Shown here one piece after another: positions 16,872 through 26,118 of a stretch of 64,000 nt of DNA. The number at the start of each line of letters is the position of its first letter. Position 1 is the stretch's first letter. Source of the stretch: Halobacillus salinarum (lineage in GTDB: Bacteria > Bacillota > Bacilli > Bacillales > Halobacillaceae); NCBI RefSeq assembly GCF_022919095.1, contig NZ_CP095073.1, positions 3,596,001 to 3,660,000 on the forward strand, read 5' to 3'. The notes beneath the pieces were generated by a model that was given only the letters and a program-made list of their open reading frames with translations, was not told the DNA's origin and made no database searches. The translations under genes and the position numbers were made by a program.

Positions 16872-17816
16872 TTATCCGAATGCAGGTACAAGAGACTGCA
16901 TGCTGTGGAAGTAGTTAAAATCGATATGATATACGTACCTCGGGCGTCCTCGCGTATGAAGCTGCTCCTCGCCAATAACTTGAGCAACGTTATGATCTTC
17001 GAGTGTTGTCAAAATCCTTCTGGCACTCCTCATCGTAATGGAGAACCCCCTAGCTAATTCTGCCGTCGTCAGCCGGCTGCTTCCAAGTGAAAGACACAAC
17101 TTGTAGAGCTTTTGAATCGTCGCCCCGCTTATCCCAATCTTTTTCAATTCCTGCAGGGAAGCTTCATCTTCATAACGATATGCAGATGAAGAAGGAACAC
17201 GGCTTTTGGTTTTCAATTTTTGAACCATGCCGGCGAGTGTGGAGCGGATACACTGCTGGGAAGGAGACATTAGAAAAGTTTTTACGTTTAATGCTTTCAA
17301 ACTGTCGGATACCTCAGGATGACTCGTAATGACCACCTGCACGCTTCCTGATTTCCATAATTGATAATGGTATTTCGTAAGTTCCTCTCTACTTGTATAG
17401 CAATTTTCACAAACTTTTAAAACCAGATGCTGTCCAAGAATACCTTCTTCCCGCAAATGATCTTTTATATCTTCATCTCCAAAAAAATCGACACTGAATT
17501 GAAGTGGAGAACTTAAATTCTGCTGATAGATACAGCGGAACAGCGAAGCGTAGAGAGCTGTGGAAGTATAGCGCACAAAAAATACAGGCAGTCCCCGCAC
17601 CAGTTCTCTAAAAGGATGACGATCAGGCAGGGGACTCGTGCATAAAACCGCATCCATATGGTTCCATTGTATCTGCATGAGTGCTGACTCCATGTCCTCA
17701 TTGGGATCTAGTGGAACAAAAGACAGCTGAGTGTACGATTGGCCAATGGTTTTCACTTTTTTAAATGTGCTTTCTTTCCCAATAACCAGCACTTTATAAC
17801 TCACTTTCACCCACAT
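16872..17816 (-). CDS. Winged-helix transcriptional regulator with unrecognised N-terminal domain
   Basis: The protein has 314 residues. The last ~90 residues form a winged helix: LTTAELARGFSITMRSARRI is a helix-turn-helix, and RGRPRYVYHI is the wing and following strand. The first ~200 residues look like an alternating alpha/beta ligand-binding domain, with MDAVLCTSPLP and LPVFFVRYTS strands. I do not recognise the family. Position between permease and isomerase genes suggests a local regulator of this sugar locus, in addition to the YesM/YesN pair. The start is uncertain: ATG at 17816 has a weak site, and in-frame GTGs follow within 12-18 bases. Confidence 0.65.
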   Translation of the reverse strand: MWVKVSYKVLVIGKESTFKKVKTIGQSYTQLSFVPLDPNEDMESALMQIQWNHMDAVLCTSPLPDRHPFRELVRGLPVFFVRYTSTALYASLFRCIYQQNLSSPLQFSVDFFGDEDIKDHLREEGILGQHLVLKVCENCYTSREELTKYHYQLWKSGSVQVVITSHPEVSDSLKALNVKTFLMSPSQQCIRSTLAGMVQKLKTKSRVPSSSAYRYEDEASLQELKKIGISGATIQKLYKLCLSLGSSRLTTAELARGFSITMRSARRILTTLEDHNVAQVIGEEQLHTRGRPRYVYHIDFNYFHSMQSLVPAFG

Positions 17817-17835
17817 CCTATCAAATGGAATTATC

Positions 17836-18663
17836 CTATTTCAGACCAGATGAACTGGCCCCTTTTACAAAGAATTTCTCTGTAAATAAGAACACAATCA
17901 AAATAGGTACAAGGGTCATCAAGGCTGCTGCCACTAAGTATTGTTCCTGTCCAAACCAGGCACCGGACATCGATAACACTCCAATCGGCAAAGTGAATTT
18001 TTCTTCTGAAGACAGATAAATGACTGGAGCCATGATCTCATTCCACTTGGTCATAAACGTAAAAATCGTCAACGTTGCAAGCTGCGGCTTGCACATTGGC
18101 AGAAAGATTCTCCAGTACGTTTGAAAAGGAGAGCACCCATCAAGCTTTGCCGCTTCTTCATACTCCTTTGGAATTGCTAAAAACGCCTGACGCATTAAGA
18201 ATATACCAAAAGGCTGAGCGAGCCATTCCAGCAGCCATAAAGGGACAAGAGTGTCAAGAAATCCCATGTTTTTAAAAATTATAAACTGCGGGATGATCAT
18301 GACAACAGGTGGAATCATTAATGTACCCAGTACCATGAGGAACAAAGACTGCTTGAAAGGGAAATCGAGTCTGGCAAAAGCGTAGGCAACCATAGAGCAG
18401 GAGAGTAAAGCTCCTGCCACGGACAATACGGTAACAATCATGCTGTTTAAGCCGTATTGGGCGAAGTCCGTCATCTGCCAAACCTCTAAATAGTTTTTCC
18501 AGTGGAAAGGATTAGGAATCCATTCCACTGGGATAGCTGTGTACTGGGAATAAGATTTCAAAGAATTTAAGGCTGCAGTTACAAACGGAGTAAGCATTAG
18601 AATCGCACTTAATGTGATGACAAGATAGCTTACAATTTTTCTTTTTTTGTTCGGCTTTTTCAT
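17836..18663 (-). CDS. ABC sugar transporter permease (YesQ/UgpE type)
   Basis: The protein has 275 residues with six predicted membrane helices. The EAA loop reads EEAAKLDGCSPFQTYWRIFL, the motif that docks to the ATPase. It belongs to the MalG/UgpE/YesQ group of CUT1 carbohydrate permeases. GAGGTG lies before the ATG. It partners the permease at 18695-19654 and the binding protein at 19688-21034. No ATPase gene is in the locus, as in B. subtilis yesOPQ, where a shared MsmX ATPase powers several CUT1 importers. Confidence 0.9.
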   Translation of the reverse strand: MKKPNKKRKIVSYLVITLSAILMLTPFVTAALNSLKSYSQYTAIPVEWIPNPFHWKNYLEVWQMTDFAQYGLNSMIVTVLSVAGALLSCSMVAYAFARLDFPFKQSLFLMVLGTLMIPPVVMIIPQFIIFKNMGFLDTLVPLWLLEWLAQPFGIFLMRQAFLAIPKEYEEAAKLDGCSPFQTYWRIFLPMCKPQLATLTIFTFMTKWNEIMAPVIYLSSEEKFTLPIGVLSMSGAWFGQEQYLVAAALMTLVPILIVFLFTEKFFVKGASSSGLK

Positions 18664-18694
18664 ATATCCACACCTCTAAGGTTAGATTCAATCT

Positions 18695-19654
18695 CTACTT
18701 TTCATAGTGCACCCACTTGTTTTGCAATTTGACCTGAATGAGGGTAATGATAAATAACATAATAAAGAGGATCCAAGCGATGGCAGATGCATAACCCATT
18801 TTCAAAAATGCGAAGCCCTGCTGGAACAAGTACAGCATCAGTACCATGCTTGAGTTATCTGGTCCGCCTGCTGCGGTGATATCTCCAGAATTTCCTGTCA
18901 TTACGTAAATCTGTTCAAACGCCTGAAAAGTAGTAATGGTGCTGAGCACCAAAACGAGGAATGTAGTTCCTGAAATCAGCGGAATCGTTACATGCCTGAA
19001 TTTCTGCAGCACACCTGCTCCTTCAATATCTGCTGCTTCATACAAGTCTTCGGGCACATTCTGCAGGCCGGCTAGAAAAATAACCATCATATAACCGATT
19101 CCTTTCCAAACCGCTACGACAACAAGTACAGGAATAACGAGATGTTCGTCGTTCAACCATTGTTGCGGCTGCATGCCAAGTTTGAGCAGCAGATCATTGG
19201 CTAAACCGAATCTAGGGTTAAAAATAGCATCCGCTACATAAAGAACCACTGTCCAGGAGGAAATGACCGGGATAAAGTGAGCCATCCGATACAGCTTCAA
19301 GCCTCTTAATTGTTGATTTAAAGCAGAAGCAAGAATTAAGGCAAGAATGGTTTGGGCTGGAACAAACAAAACGGTAAAATAAACGGTATTCCCTAACGCC
19401 TTCCAAAAGACTGTATCATTTACAAGTTTCGTGTAGTTTTCCAGGCCAACCCATTGGGGAGCGTTGAGCATATCGTAATGGGAAAAACTAAAATACAGGG
19501 AAGCAAACATCGTAAATAAAATAAATACAATAAAATGAATGAGGTATGGGGAAATCATCAGAATTCCCCATTTACCCTCATTGCTTAATTTAAAAGGTTT
19601 TGTGTGTGTTCGTTCGCGAGCCTTTCCGAGTCTCATCAATAATGATCTCATCAT
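18695..19654 (-). CDS. ABC sugar transporter permease (YesP/UgpA type)
   Basis: The protein has 319 residues with six membrane helices after a basic cytoplasmic N-terminus. The EAA loop is EAADIEGAGVLQKFRHVTIP. It belongs to the MalF/UgpA/YesP group. The gene follows the binding-protein gene by 33 bases and precedes the second permease by 31, so the three are co-transcribed. The extracytoplasmic loop GNSGDITAAGGPDNSS, typical of CUT1 permeases, is intact. Confidence 0.9.
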   Translation of the reverse strand: MMRSLLMRLGKARERTHTKPFKLSNEGKWGILMISPYLIHFIVFILFTMFASLYFSFSHYDMLNAPQWVGLENYTKLVNDTVFWKALGNTVYFTVLFVPAQTILALILASALNQQLRGLKLYRMAHFIPVISSWTVVLYVADAIFNPRFGLANDLLLKLGMQPQQWLNDEHLVIPVLVVVAVWKGIGYMMVIFLAGLQNVPEDLYEAADIEGAGVLQKFRHVTIPLISGTTFLVLVLSTITTFQAFEQIYVMTGNSGDITAAGGPDNSSMVLMLYLFQQGFAFLKMGYASAIAWILFIMLFIITLIQVKLQNKWVHYEK

Positions 19655-19687
19655 ATAGCTACACTCTCTCTTTATCGGTTTCGTTTA

Positions 19688-21034
19688 TTATTGGTTATTA
19701 TAAAATTCATCGAGTACTTTCTGAACGTCCTTATCCGCTTGTTCAAGGGAATCATCTACAGAAGTTTCACCTAAAAAGGCACGATCGATGTTGTCACCAA
19801 ATTTTTTCACCCATTCAGACCATACAGCATTGACGTCTAATGTACCTGCAAAATCGAAGCTGTCCAGAAATGCTTGTTTGTTATCAGGCTTCTCCCCTGA
19901 ATCAAGGAATAAATCTGAATTAGCTACTGATTTTTTCACCGGTACTGCTTCACCAAGTGCCGCCCATTCCTTCTGTACTTCGTCTTCAGAAACCCAATAC
20001 TTGATCCACTCCCAGGCAGCTTTAGCTTTTTCATCAGAAGCACTATTGCTGATAATCCAGGAGTTAGCAATTACTGGAGAGAAACGCTTTCCATCTGGAC
20101 CTTTAGGTAGAACGGTAACATCATAGTTTACGCCCGTTTCATTGGCAGCAAGGGCACGAGCGTAAATCCCTATTCTCATCGCAGCTGTTTGACTTGGGAA
20201 AGGAGCCATAGGACTTTGAAATGCCTGTAAATCGGATGGATCAGTGAAAATCCCTCGCTGCATTCCGTCTACGATATAATTTACAGCTTCTTTATTTTCA
20301 GGAGAGTCAACGATAGAATTTCGCAGTTCTTCATCAAGTACTCCCCCGCCATACGACTTAAGTACAGGCATCCAGCCCTCGGTAATATTAAAAAATGTGA
20401 GGCCATATTGCTTTACGCTATTTGCGTTATAACCAGAATCATTTGCTGTTTTTCCTGTTGAATCAATAGAAAGTTGCGCGCCGGCTTCTTTCAGATCCTC
20501 CCAAGTCCAGCTGTCATCGGGATAGTCTACACCAGCCTTATCAAACATATCCTTGTTGTAAAACAAGGCACCTATTTGAATCCCTTGCGGTACGGCCCAA
20601 TATTTTCCATCAGAATCTTTATTGAAGTCCAAACCATAATAATCATCTTTGTTTAAATCGTTATTAATCCATTCTGTTAAATCCTTCGCTGCCCCACGTT
20701 CTGCGTATTTTTGAACAAAAACACCATCGGATAGCCACACATCAGGAGCATTCCCTCCTGCAATCTGCGTATCAAGCTTCTGGAAGAATTGCTGGTAGGG
20801 AGCATTCTGTGTTTTGACTTTGATGTCTGGGTGCTGCTCTTCAAACTTCTTAATTAGTTCATTCATTTTTTCATCCGCACTGCCTGAGGAGTAAAAACCC
20901 AAGGTTATTTCCGTTGTAGAACCGTCTGAAGTAGCACTTGCTTCCTTGTCATCTTTACTCGAACAACCGGCTAGTACGAGAATAAAGGCCATGATTCCCA
21001 AAAGAATAGATAAACCCCAATTTTTCTTAGCCAC
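19688..21034 (-). CDS. Lipoprotein sugar-binding protein of ABC importer
   Basis: The protein has 448 residues and a lipoprotein signal with lipobox LAGC (Cys24), so the mature protein is anchored on the outer face of the membrane. It has the bacterial extracellular solute-binding family 1 pattern: EITLGFYSSGSADEKMNEL, then a WLSDG hinge and FYNKDMFDKAGV. The start is GTG at 21034 with GAGGAGG 7 bases upstream. The longer open frame to 21115 lacks a site and would hide the signal peptide. First gene of the operon, divergent from the yesM-like kinase gene, with a possible cre site just upstream. Confidence 0.9.
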   Translation of the reverse strand: MAKKNWGLSILLGIMAFILVLAGCSSKDDKEASATSDGSTTEITLGFYSSGSADEKMNELIKKFEEQHPDIKVKTQNAPYQQFFQKLDTQIAGGNAPDVWLSDGVFVQKYAERGAAKDLTEWINNDLNKDDYYGLDFNKDSDGKYWAVPQGIQIGALFYNKDMFDKAGVDYPDDSWTWEDLKEAGAQLSIDSTGKTANDSGYNANSVKQYGLTFFNITEGWMPVLKSYGGGVLDEELRNSIVDSPENKEAVNYIVDGMQRGIFTDPSDLQAFQSPMAPFPSQTAAMRIGIYARALAANETGVNYDVTVLPKGPDGKRFSPVIANSWIISNSASDEKAKAAWEWIKYWVSEDEVQKEWAALGEAVPVKKSVANSDLFLDSGEKPDNKQAFLDSFDFAGTLDVNAVWSEWVKKFGDNIDRAFLGETSVDDSLEQADKDVQKVLDEFYNNQ

Positions 21035-21056
21035 TATAAATCCTCCTCTAATATAT

Positions 21057-21070
21057 TGGTAACGTTTACA
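21057..21070. promoter_or_regulatory. Possible CcpA cre site upstream of the sugar-import operon
   Basis: TGGTAACGTTTACA matches the cre consensus TGWAANCGNTNWCA with two mismatches and has the central CG. It lies 23 bases upstream of the GTG start, next to a TACAAT -10-like box on the minus strand. Binding there would block transcription when better sugars are present. Confidence 0.4.
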
Positions 21071-21188
21071 AGCTAATTGTAGGTCTTTTTTCTGAGAACG
21101 GAAATGGAATTTCATTTGAAAGTTTGTGTTTTTTTCAATAAAATGAAAATAAACAATATTCTAAATTTTATAATCAGGGGGATGGCGA

Positions 21189-23027
21189 ATGCAGACATTC
21201 TCGTTCAATCATCGTTCTATTAACTCGAAATTGATCGTTATTATTCTTGTATTTGTCTGTGCTCCATTACTAATATTGGGATATATTTGGTATGAAAGAT
21301 CCACTTCCACAATTGAGCACAATGCTGTGCAGTACAGTCAATATTTGTTAAAGCAGACGAATGAATACTTAGACTTTTATTTAAATGATTTAGAAAAAGC
21401 CACCGTCCCTTTTCTTTCCAAACCTGAAGTGCAATCCTTCCTGAAGCTGGATTCCAAATCGACTGATCGTTATGACAAATATGTACTTACAGATAAAATT
21501 CAGAATGAAGCTTTTGGTGATATTCTGGAAGGTCGTTCGGATATCTACGGCATTTCCTTGATTAACCAAAACGGACTGCAAGTGAACAACTACATCCACG
21601 TCAGCGATTTCTTAAATATGAATGAAATCAAAGGCAGAAACATCCAGTTATGGGAAGAAGCCGATCAGCTGGACAGCTATCAAATCCTGAATATTGATTT
21701 CATTCACTCCACCCCGGTTCTTACAATTGTAAGAAAAGTCTATGACAAGAACACCTATGCAAACACCGGCCTTCTTGTCGTAAACCTCCGCCTTAACCAA
21801 ATCGCCAACATTATAAATGAAGTAACCTTAAGTCACTTTGACAACGTTTGGATCGTTAATAAGCAGAACAAAATCATTTATCACCCAGATACCGAACAGC
21901 TTGGCCAGACGTTTACATATGAAAGGAAAAACGAACAGCAGCAGGAACCTCAGTTTTTTATCAATCGAAGCAGTGTATTGAATACCCTGCAAGTATATGA
22001 CCATTCACCGGAATCGAATTGGACAATGGTAGCGACCGTACCGATGAGAAATGTGATGCATGAATTGATCTCTCTGCGTAATTCCACTATGTGGATCGGA
22101 CTGCTTTTAATTGGAGTAGCTCTCTTATTTGTGGGAGGTTTTTCTCTATCGGTCACTTATTCGTTAACCGGACTGCAGAAGTTGATGAAAAAGGCCCAGC
22201 TCGGAGACTTAAATATTAAGAAAACGAAGCCTCCACGTATTCATAAAGAGGATGAAATCAGTGATCTGTATGACAGCTTTTACTCGATGACCAGTGAGCT
22301 TAATCGACTGATGGCTGCGGTTCAGTATTCGAAAATGAAAGAAAGTGAATTAGAATTAAAGAATCGCGAATCTGAACTCCAAGCCATGCAGTCCCAGATC
22401 AATCCACACTTTCTCTACAACACGCTGGAAATTATTAATTCTTATGCCATTATTGAAAACCAGATGATGATCAGCCGTATGACTACGTCGCTTGCCGACA
22501 TGTTCCGATATAACGTGGGCAATACGAAAACGATTGTTACCTTGCAGGAAGAGATTCAACAAATCAAGTCGTATTTAGATATCCAAAAGGAAAGATTTGA
22601 AGATTTATCAGTAGTGTTCGATATTGATGATTCTGAAATTTCACATGTATTAACCGCCAGACTGACACTTCAGCCAATTATTGAAAATGCGTTCATTCAC
22701 GGGTATGAAGATTATGAGCTTAAGCCTAATTTCATCGGGATTTACGGGGTTAAAGAAGCTTCTCATTATAACGTTTATATCGTTGATCAAGGTAAAGGAA
22801 TGAATGAAAAAACAAAGGCCGTCTTCAACACATCTTTTGAAAATAACGAAGATCCTCCTTCCGCAAACAAAACTACGAAGCGGATTGGTTTAATTAATGT
22901 TCATAAGCGGATTTCAGCCAATTTTGGTTATTCCTATGGTCTTCATATCAATCAATCCAATGAAAGAGGAACCGTGATACAAATTATTTTGCCTTTTGAC
23001 CATGTCCACAATAAAAAGGAGGCGTAA
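21189..23027 (+). CDS. YesM-type sensor histidine kinase
   Basis: The protein has 612 residues. The first membrane helix lies at about 15-33. A large extracytoplasmic sensor domain (about 36-298, Cache-like) follows, then a second helix at about 301-325 and a HAMP linker. The His_kinase domain has phospho-accepting His407 in INPHFLYNTLE, and the ATPase domain has its N-box Asn in PIIENAFIHG (about N500). This is the layout of YesM/LytS-like kinases that sense extracellular oligosaccharides or the loaded binding protein. GGGGGATGG precedes the ATG. It overlaps the response regulator gene by one base and diverges from the import operon. Confidence 0.92.
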   Translation: MQTFSFNHRSINSKLIVIILVFVCAPLLILGYIWYERSTSTIEHNAVQYSQYLLKQTNEYLDFYLNDLEKATVPFLSKPEVQSFLKLDSKSTDRYDKYVLTDKIQNEAFGDILEGRSDIYGISLINQNGLQVNNYIHVSDFLNMNEIKGRNIQLWEEADQLDSYQILNIDFIHSTPVLTIVRKVYDKNTYANTGLLVVNLRLNQIANIINEVTLSHFDNVWIVNKQNKIIYHPDTEQLGQTFTYERKNEQQQEPQFFINRSSVLNTLQVYDHSPESNWTMVATVPMRNVMHELISLRNSTMWIGLLLIGVALLFVGGFSLSVTYSLTGLQKLMKKAQLGDLNIKKTKPPRIHKEDEISDLYDSFYSMTSELNRLMAAVQYSKMKESELELKNRESELQAMQSQINPHFLYNTLEIINSYAIIENQMMISRMTTSLADMFRYNVGNTKTIVTLQEEIQQIKSYLDIQKERFEDLSVVFDIDDSEISHVLTARLTLQPIIENAFIHGYEDYELKPNFIGIYGVKEASHYNVYIVDQGKGMNEKTKAVFNTSFENNEDPPSANKTTKRIGLINVHKRISANFGYSYGLHINQSNERGTVIQIILPFDHVHNKKEA

Positions 23028-23029
23028 TG

Positions 23030-24082
23030 ATGTATAAGACGATCGTAGTTGATGATGAGAAAATGATTAAACGCAGTATCTCCGCTTTAATCCAATCTCA
23101 TTCCACAGGATTTACTATCGTGGGGGAAGCCAAAGATGGAGAGGAAGCCTTTCAACTTAATGAAGAGACTGCTCCTCACTTAATTATAACGGATATCCGT
23201 ATGCCAAAGATGAACGGACTGTCTTTTATCCAAAAAGTAAAAGAAACCAATTCCAAAGCAAAATTTATTATTATTTCAGGCTATGATAAATTTGAGTACG
23301 CCCAGACGGCCTTGCGTTGTGGAGTGGTGGACTTTCTTTTAAAGCCGTTAAAACCGGATCAATTTCTTCAAAGTTTAGAAAAAGTACGAGAGGAACTGGA
23401 GAAAGAACAGGAAGGTGCGAAATCAAGAAGCAAATGGATCTGGATGGTTAAATCGAGTGCAGAGCAACTAGCTGAACGAGTGTGGCTGTTAGAGGAAAAA
23501 GACAGTGAAGCTATTATTGAAGACTTTCACAAAGAGGTGTTTTCACATGTGGATTCGCCGCTTCTAAAAAATTTATACCTGGACTTGTTAGCCCACTTGA
23601 AAGGAGAGCTCATCAAACAAAACGATTCGCTGACGTCCTTCGATGCGTTTAACGAGTCGGAGTTTTCAAATGAAGGAGAGCAGATGAAGCTGGAAGTTAA
23701 TAACCTTTGCAGCAGGATTATGGAAGAAATCAAAGCTGCGAGAAATATCGGCCATAGAAACAGCATTCTAACAGCAGTTAAATACATCGACACCCACTTT
23801 AGAGAAGAATCACTGTCCTTACAAGAAGTAGCTGGAACCATCCAAATGTCTCCTTCCTATTTCAGCATGGAATTTAAAGCAGAAATGGGAATCAGTTATA
23901 AACAATACATCACGAAGCTTAGAATTAATAAAGCGAAAGAACTTCTTAACAATCCGATTTATAAAACATACGAAATTGCACATTCCATTGGTTATGGTGA
24001 CTATCCCCATTTCACAAAAACCTTTAAAAAATATATAGGAATCACCCCAACCCAGTATCGAAAACGAATTGGGAATTCCTAA
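23030..24082 (+). CDS. YesN-type response regulator (REC + AraC HTH)
   Basis: The protein has 350 residues. An N-terminal receiver domain has the phospho-accepting Asp in IITDIRMPKMNG (about D55) and the conserved Lys in LLKPLKP. A linker of about 120 residues follows, then a C-terminal double helix-turn-helix of the AraC type with the signature KTFKKYIGITPTQYR. It would activate the divergent import and degradation operons once phosphorylated. Two adjacent ATGs occur; the second is 7 bases from AAGGAGG. If the first is used, the stop of the kinase gene and this start overlap as TAATG. The 3' end nearly touches the convergent lyase gene, with no terminator between. Confidence 0.92.
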   Translation: MYKTIVVDDEKMIKRSISALIQSHSTGFTIVGEAKDGEEAFQLNEETAPHLIITDIRMPKMNGLSFIQKVKETNSKAKFIIISGYDKFEYAQTALRCGVVDFLLKPLKPDQFLQSLEKVREELEKEQEGAKSRSKWIWMVKSSAEQLAERVWLLEEKDSEAIIEDFHKEVFSHVDSPLLKNLYLDLLAHLKGELIKQNDSLTSFDAFNESEFSNEGEQMKLEVNNLCSRIMEEIKAARNIGHRNSILTAVKYIDTHFREESLSLQEVAGTIQMSPSYFSMEFKAEMGISYKQYITKLRINKAKELLNNPIYKTYEIAHSIGYGDYPHFTKTFKKYIGITPTQYRKRIGNS

Positions 24083-24090
24083 TAAAGACA

Positions 24091-26118
24091 TCAGACTTTA
24101 ACCGTCCATGTTTGTTCTGTGCCATTTCTTCTTTTTACAAGCAAAACTTCCCCCGTTAAGTGGGTATCAGCAAATTGGTAGCTATTTGGCCCCTGGTGGG
24201 AAAACAGTACAGTATCTGAACCGTCCGCTGTCTTAATCTCAATGGCTGCTGCCTTATTTGGAGGAACTTTATTGCCGCGGGTATCCCGTACCTCCATTTT
24301 TTTTATGGAAATATCCGGTTCTTCGTAAAAAGGAGAAAGGATCGTAAACAGTTGAGTCAACCCGCTCCCTTTCAGTTGAGCATTAATCTTCTTTGACTGT
24401 GTTTTTTGATTGTAATGCCTGGAAATTGAACATTCTCCTCCCGTTATTTGAACGGGATCGAGCCATTTCATTGATAATCCCTGGCCCTCGCTATGTTTCA
24501 TAGTCGCGGAACCGGAACTCTCGTCCACAGTCAGACTAATTTCTTCAGCTAAATGGAAGTGCTGGGTATATAAATGCTCTTTGTGCGAGCGGAAGCTGTC
24601 GAGTATGATCCAATAATCTGGTTTAACAAATAAAAGCTGCCTTTGAACTTGGACAGGATCTTCAAGCCTCATGTAGCCATTATGGCCAGCCTGCACATAA
24701 TCAAAATGTGCTGTGCTGTTCCAAAATTGATTTACGGGGACAGCTGTCTGGTCCCAGTTCCAGGAATCCACATAGTTAGAAATGCTTTTCCCATCAACAC
24801 TCGTTGTGTTGTGCTGAAAAGATTCTTTAAAATATTTTCTGAATGGATTCTCTTTGTACGTGTATCTTCCCGTATCGACAAGAAACTCTTTGCCGCCGGC
24901 AGCAAGTTCCACATGTAGAAAATCATCGTGCCCATGAGCTTGAATAATGTCCATATGCCCACCATCGAATAATAAATAATTCCCTTGGTCCGACCACTCA
25001 CTTCTTAAGATAGACAAGCCCGCTTGCGGAAGATAAGCAGACACAAAAAGAGGATCTTTTGATTCAAGAGCCGAATAATGTTCAGCCCCCTCTTTCCCAA
25101 AATACCAGAGGCTATCAAAGTCCAGTACCGGATACCCTTGGGCTTTTAAATCACCACGCTGAAAAAACTGGGCTCCACGCGTCAGGATATCACGAATATC
25201 CGTATCATCACTGTCACTTAACATCGGCTGGTGTCCGTTCGGCTTAACCATAGCCAGCGAAGCTGTTAACATGCGTTCTAAAGACACAATGACTGTCTCA
25301 GGTAAAGTGATATTATTGAGCTTACTGAGCAACACGGGTTCAAATAGACAGTGGAGCACCTCGTGATGATACATAGGACTTTGCTCGTTATGCATCCCGT
25401 CACTAAACACTTGAAGGCGGCACATCTTCTCAAGCCTTTCGGCGGCCAACTGTAACCAGTCTGTTGACTCCTCGAAATCAGGAAATAATAAAGCAATTTG
25501 AAACAACCCATTCGTCTCAAGAAAGCCCCAATTGCTTTGCTTATCGTGGGGAGTGTAAGCAATTGCCAGATATCTGCCATGCATGTGGACTGACTCAGAA
25601 AAAATCCGTTCCTCCGCTTCCCCCCACAGACTGGACTGAGATACACAAACATACCCTTTAAGCCAATTTGTTATTCTAATTCCGCTATCCAGCTTTCTCC
25701 AAGTGTCTTTGACGTTGTAATGTGAGCTGGCACTTTGATGGATCTCCTCTATCGTTAAAGGGTTTTGGGAAATCCAATCTTTTAACAACCGGATGTAGGC
25801 AGAAGCAAAGCGTTCCTCCCCAGTTAACCAGTAAGCCTGCCCCAGTTCAGCCATAAAGCGGGAACGATTTAAATTTACGGTCCATTCAAAATCATTGTTC
25901 CATTGATACGTCCAATCGATGGTCTCTGTAAAATGGACCGGCTCTTCACAACGTTCCATATCCCATCGATGAGTAAAAATGAAGGTGTTCTGACAGGCCA
26001 AATCCGCCCGGTTCAATAATTCATTTACCTCTTCGGGCCACATTTCCTTAGAGAGCCTGGTGATTTCTTTACTTTGGTCATAGGAATAAAAAAACCTCGG
26101 TTCACTTAAGGTTTGCAA
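24091..26118 (-). CDS. Heparinase II/III-family polysaccharide lyase (cytoplasmic)
   Basis: The protein has 675 residues. An N-terminal (alpha/alpha) toroid domain (about 1-330) contains SNWGFLETNGLFQIAL with the Asn, and QSPMYHHEVL with the Tyr-His of the catalytic site. A C-terminal beta-sandwich (Heparinase_II_III, about 350-675) includes QAHGHDDFLHVELAAGGKEF and DTGRYTY. The architecture is that of PL12/PL15/PL21-type lyases, which cleave uronic-acid-containing chains by beta-elimination. No signal peptide, so it must act on imported oligosaccharides. The start is TTG with AAGGAGG 7 bases upstream, and it overlaps the aldolase gene by 13 bases. The exact substrate cannot be read from sequence. 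Confidence 0.88.
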   Translation of the reverse strand: MQTLSEPRFFYSYDQSKEITRLSKEMWPEEVNELLNRADLACQNTFIFTHRWDMERCEEPVHFTETIDWTYQWNNDFEWTVNLNRSRFMAELGQAYWLTGEERFASAYIRLLKDWISQNPLTIEEIHQSASSHYNVKDTWRKLDSGIRITNWLKGYVCVSQSSLWGEAEERIFSESVHMHGRYLAIAYTPHDKQSNWGFLETNGLFQIALLFPDFEESTDWLQLAAERLEKMCRLQVFSDGMHNEQSPMYHHEVLHCLFEPVLLSKLNNITLPETVIVSLERMLTASLAMVKPNGHQPMLSDSDDTDIRDILTRGAQFFQRGDLKAQGYPVLDFDSLWYFGKEGAEHYSALESKDPLFVSAYLPQAGLSILRSEWSDQGNYLLFDGGHMDIIQAHGHDDFLHVELAAGGKEFLVDTGRYTYKENPFRKYFKESFQHNTTSVDGKSISNYVDSWNWDQTAVPVNQFWNSTAHFDYVQAGHNGYMRLEDPVQVQRQLLFVKPDYWIILDSFRSHKEHLYTQHFHLAEEISLTVDESSGSATMKHSEGQGLSMKWLDPVQITGGECSISRHYNQKTQSKKINAQLKGSGLTQLFTILSPFYEEPDISIKKMEVRDTRGNKVPPNKAAAIEIKTADGSDTVLFSHQGPNSYQFADTHLTGEVLLVKRRNGTEQTWTVKV

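Noticed and set aside
21169-21174. TATAAT as the -10 of the yesM-like gene
   Set aside because: It lies 14 bases before the ATG, so the transcript would start inside the ribosome site; the true promoter must be further upstream.
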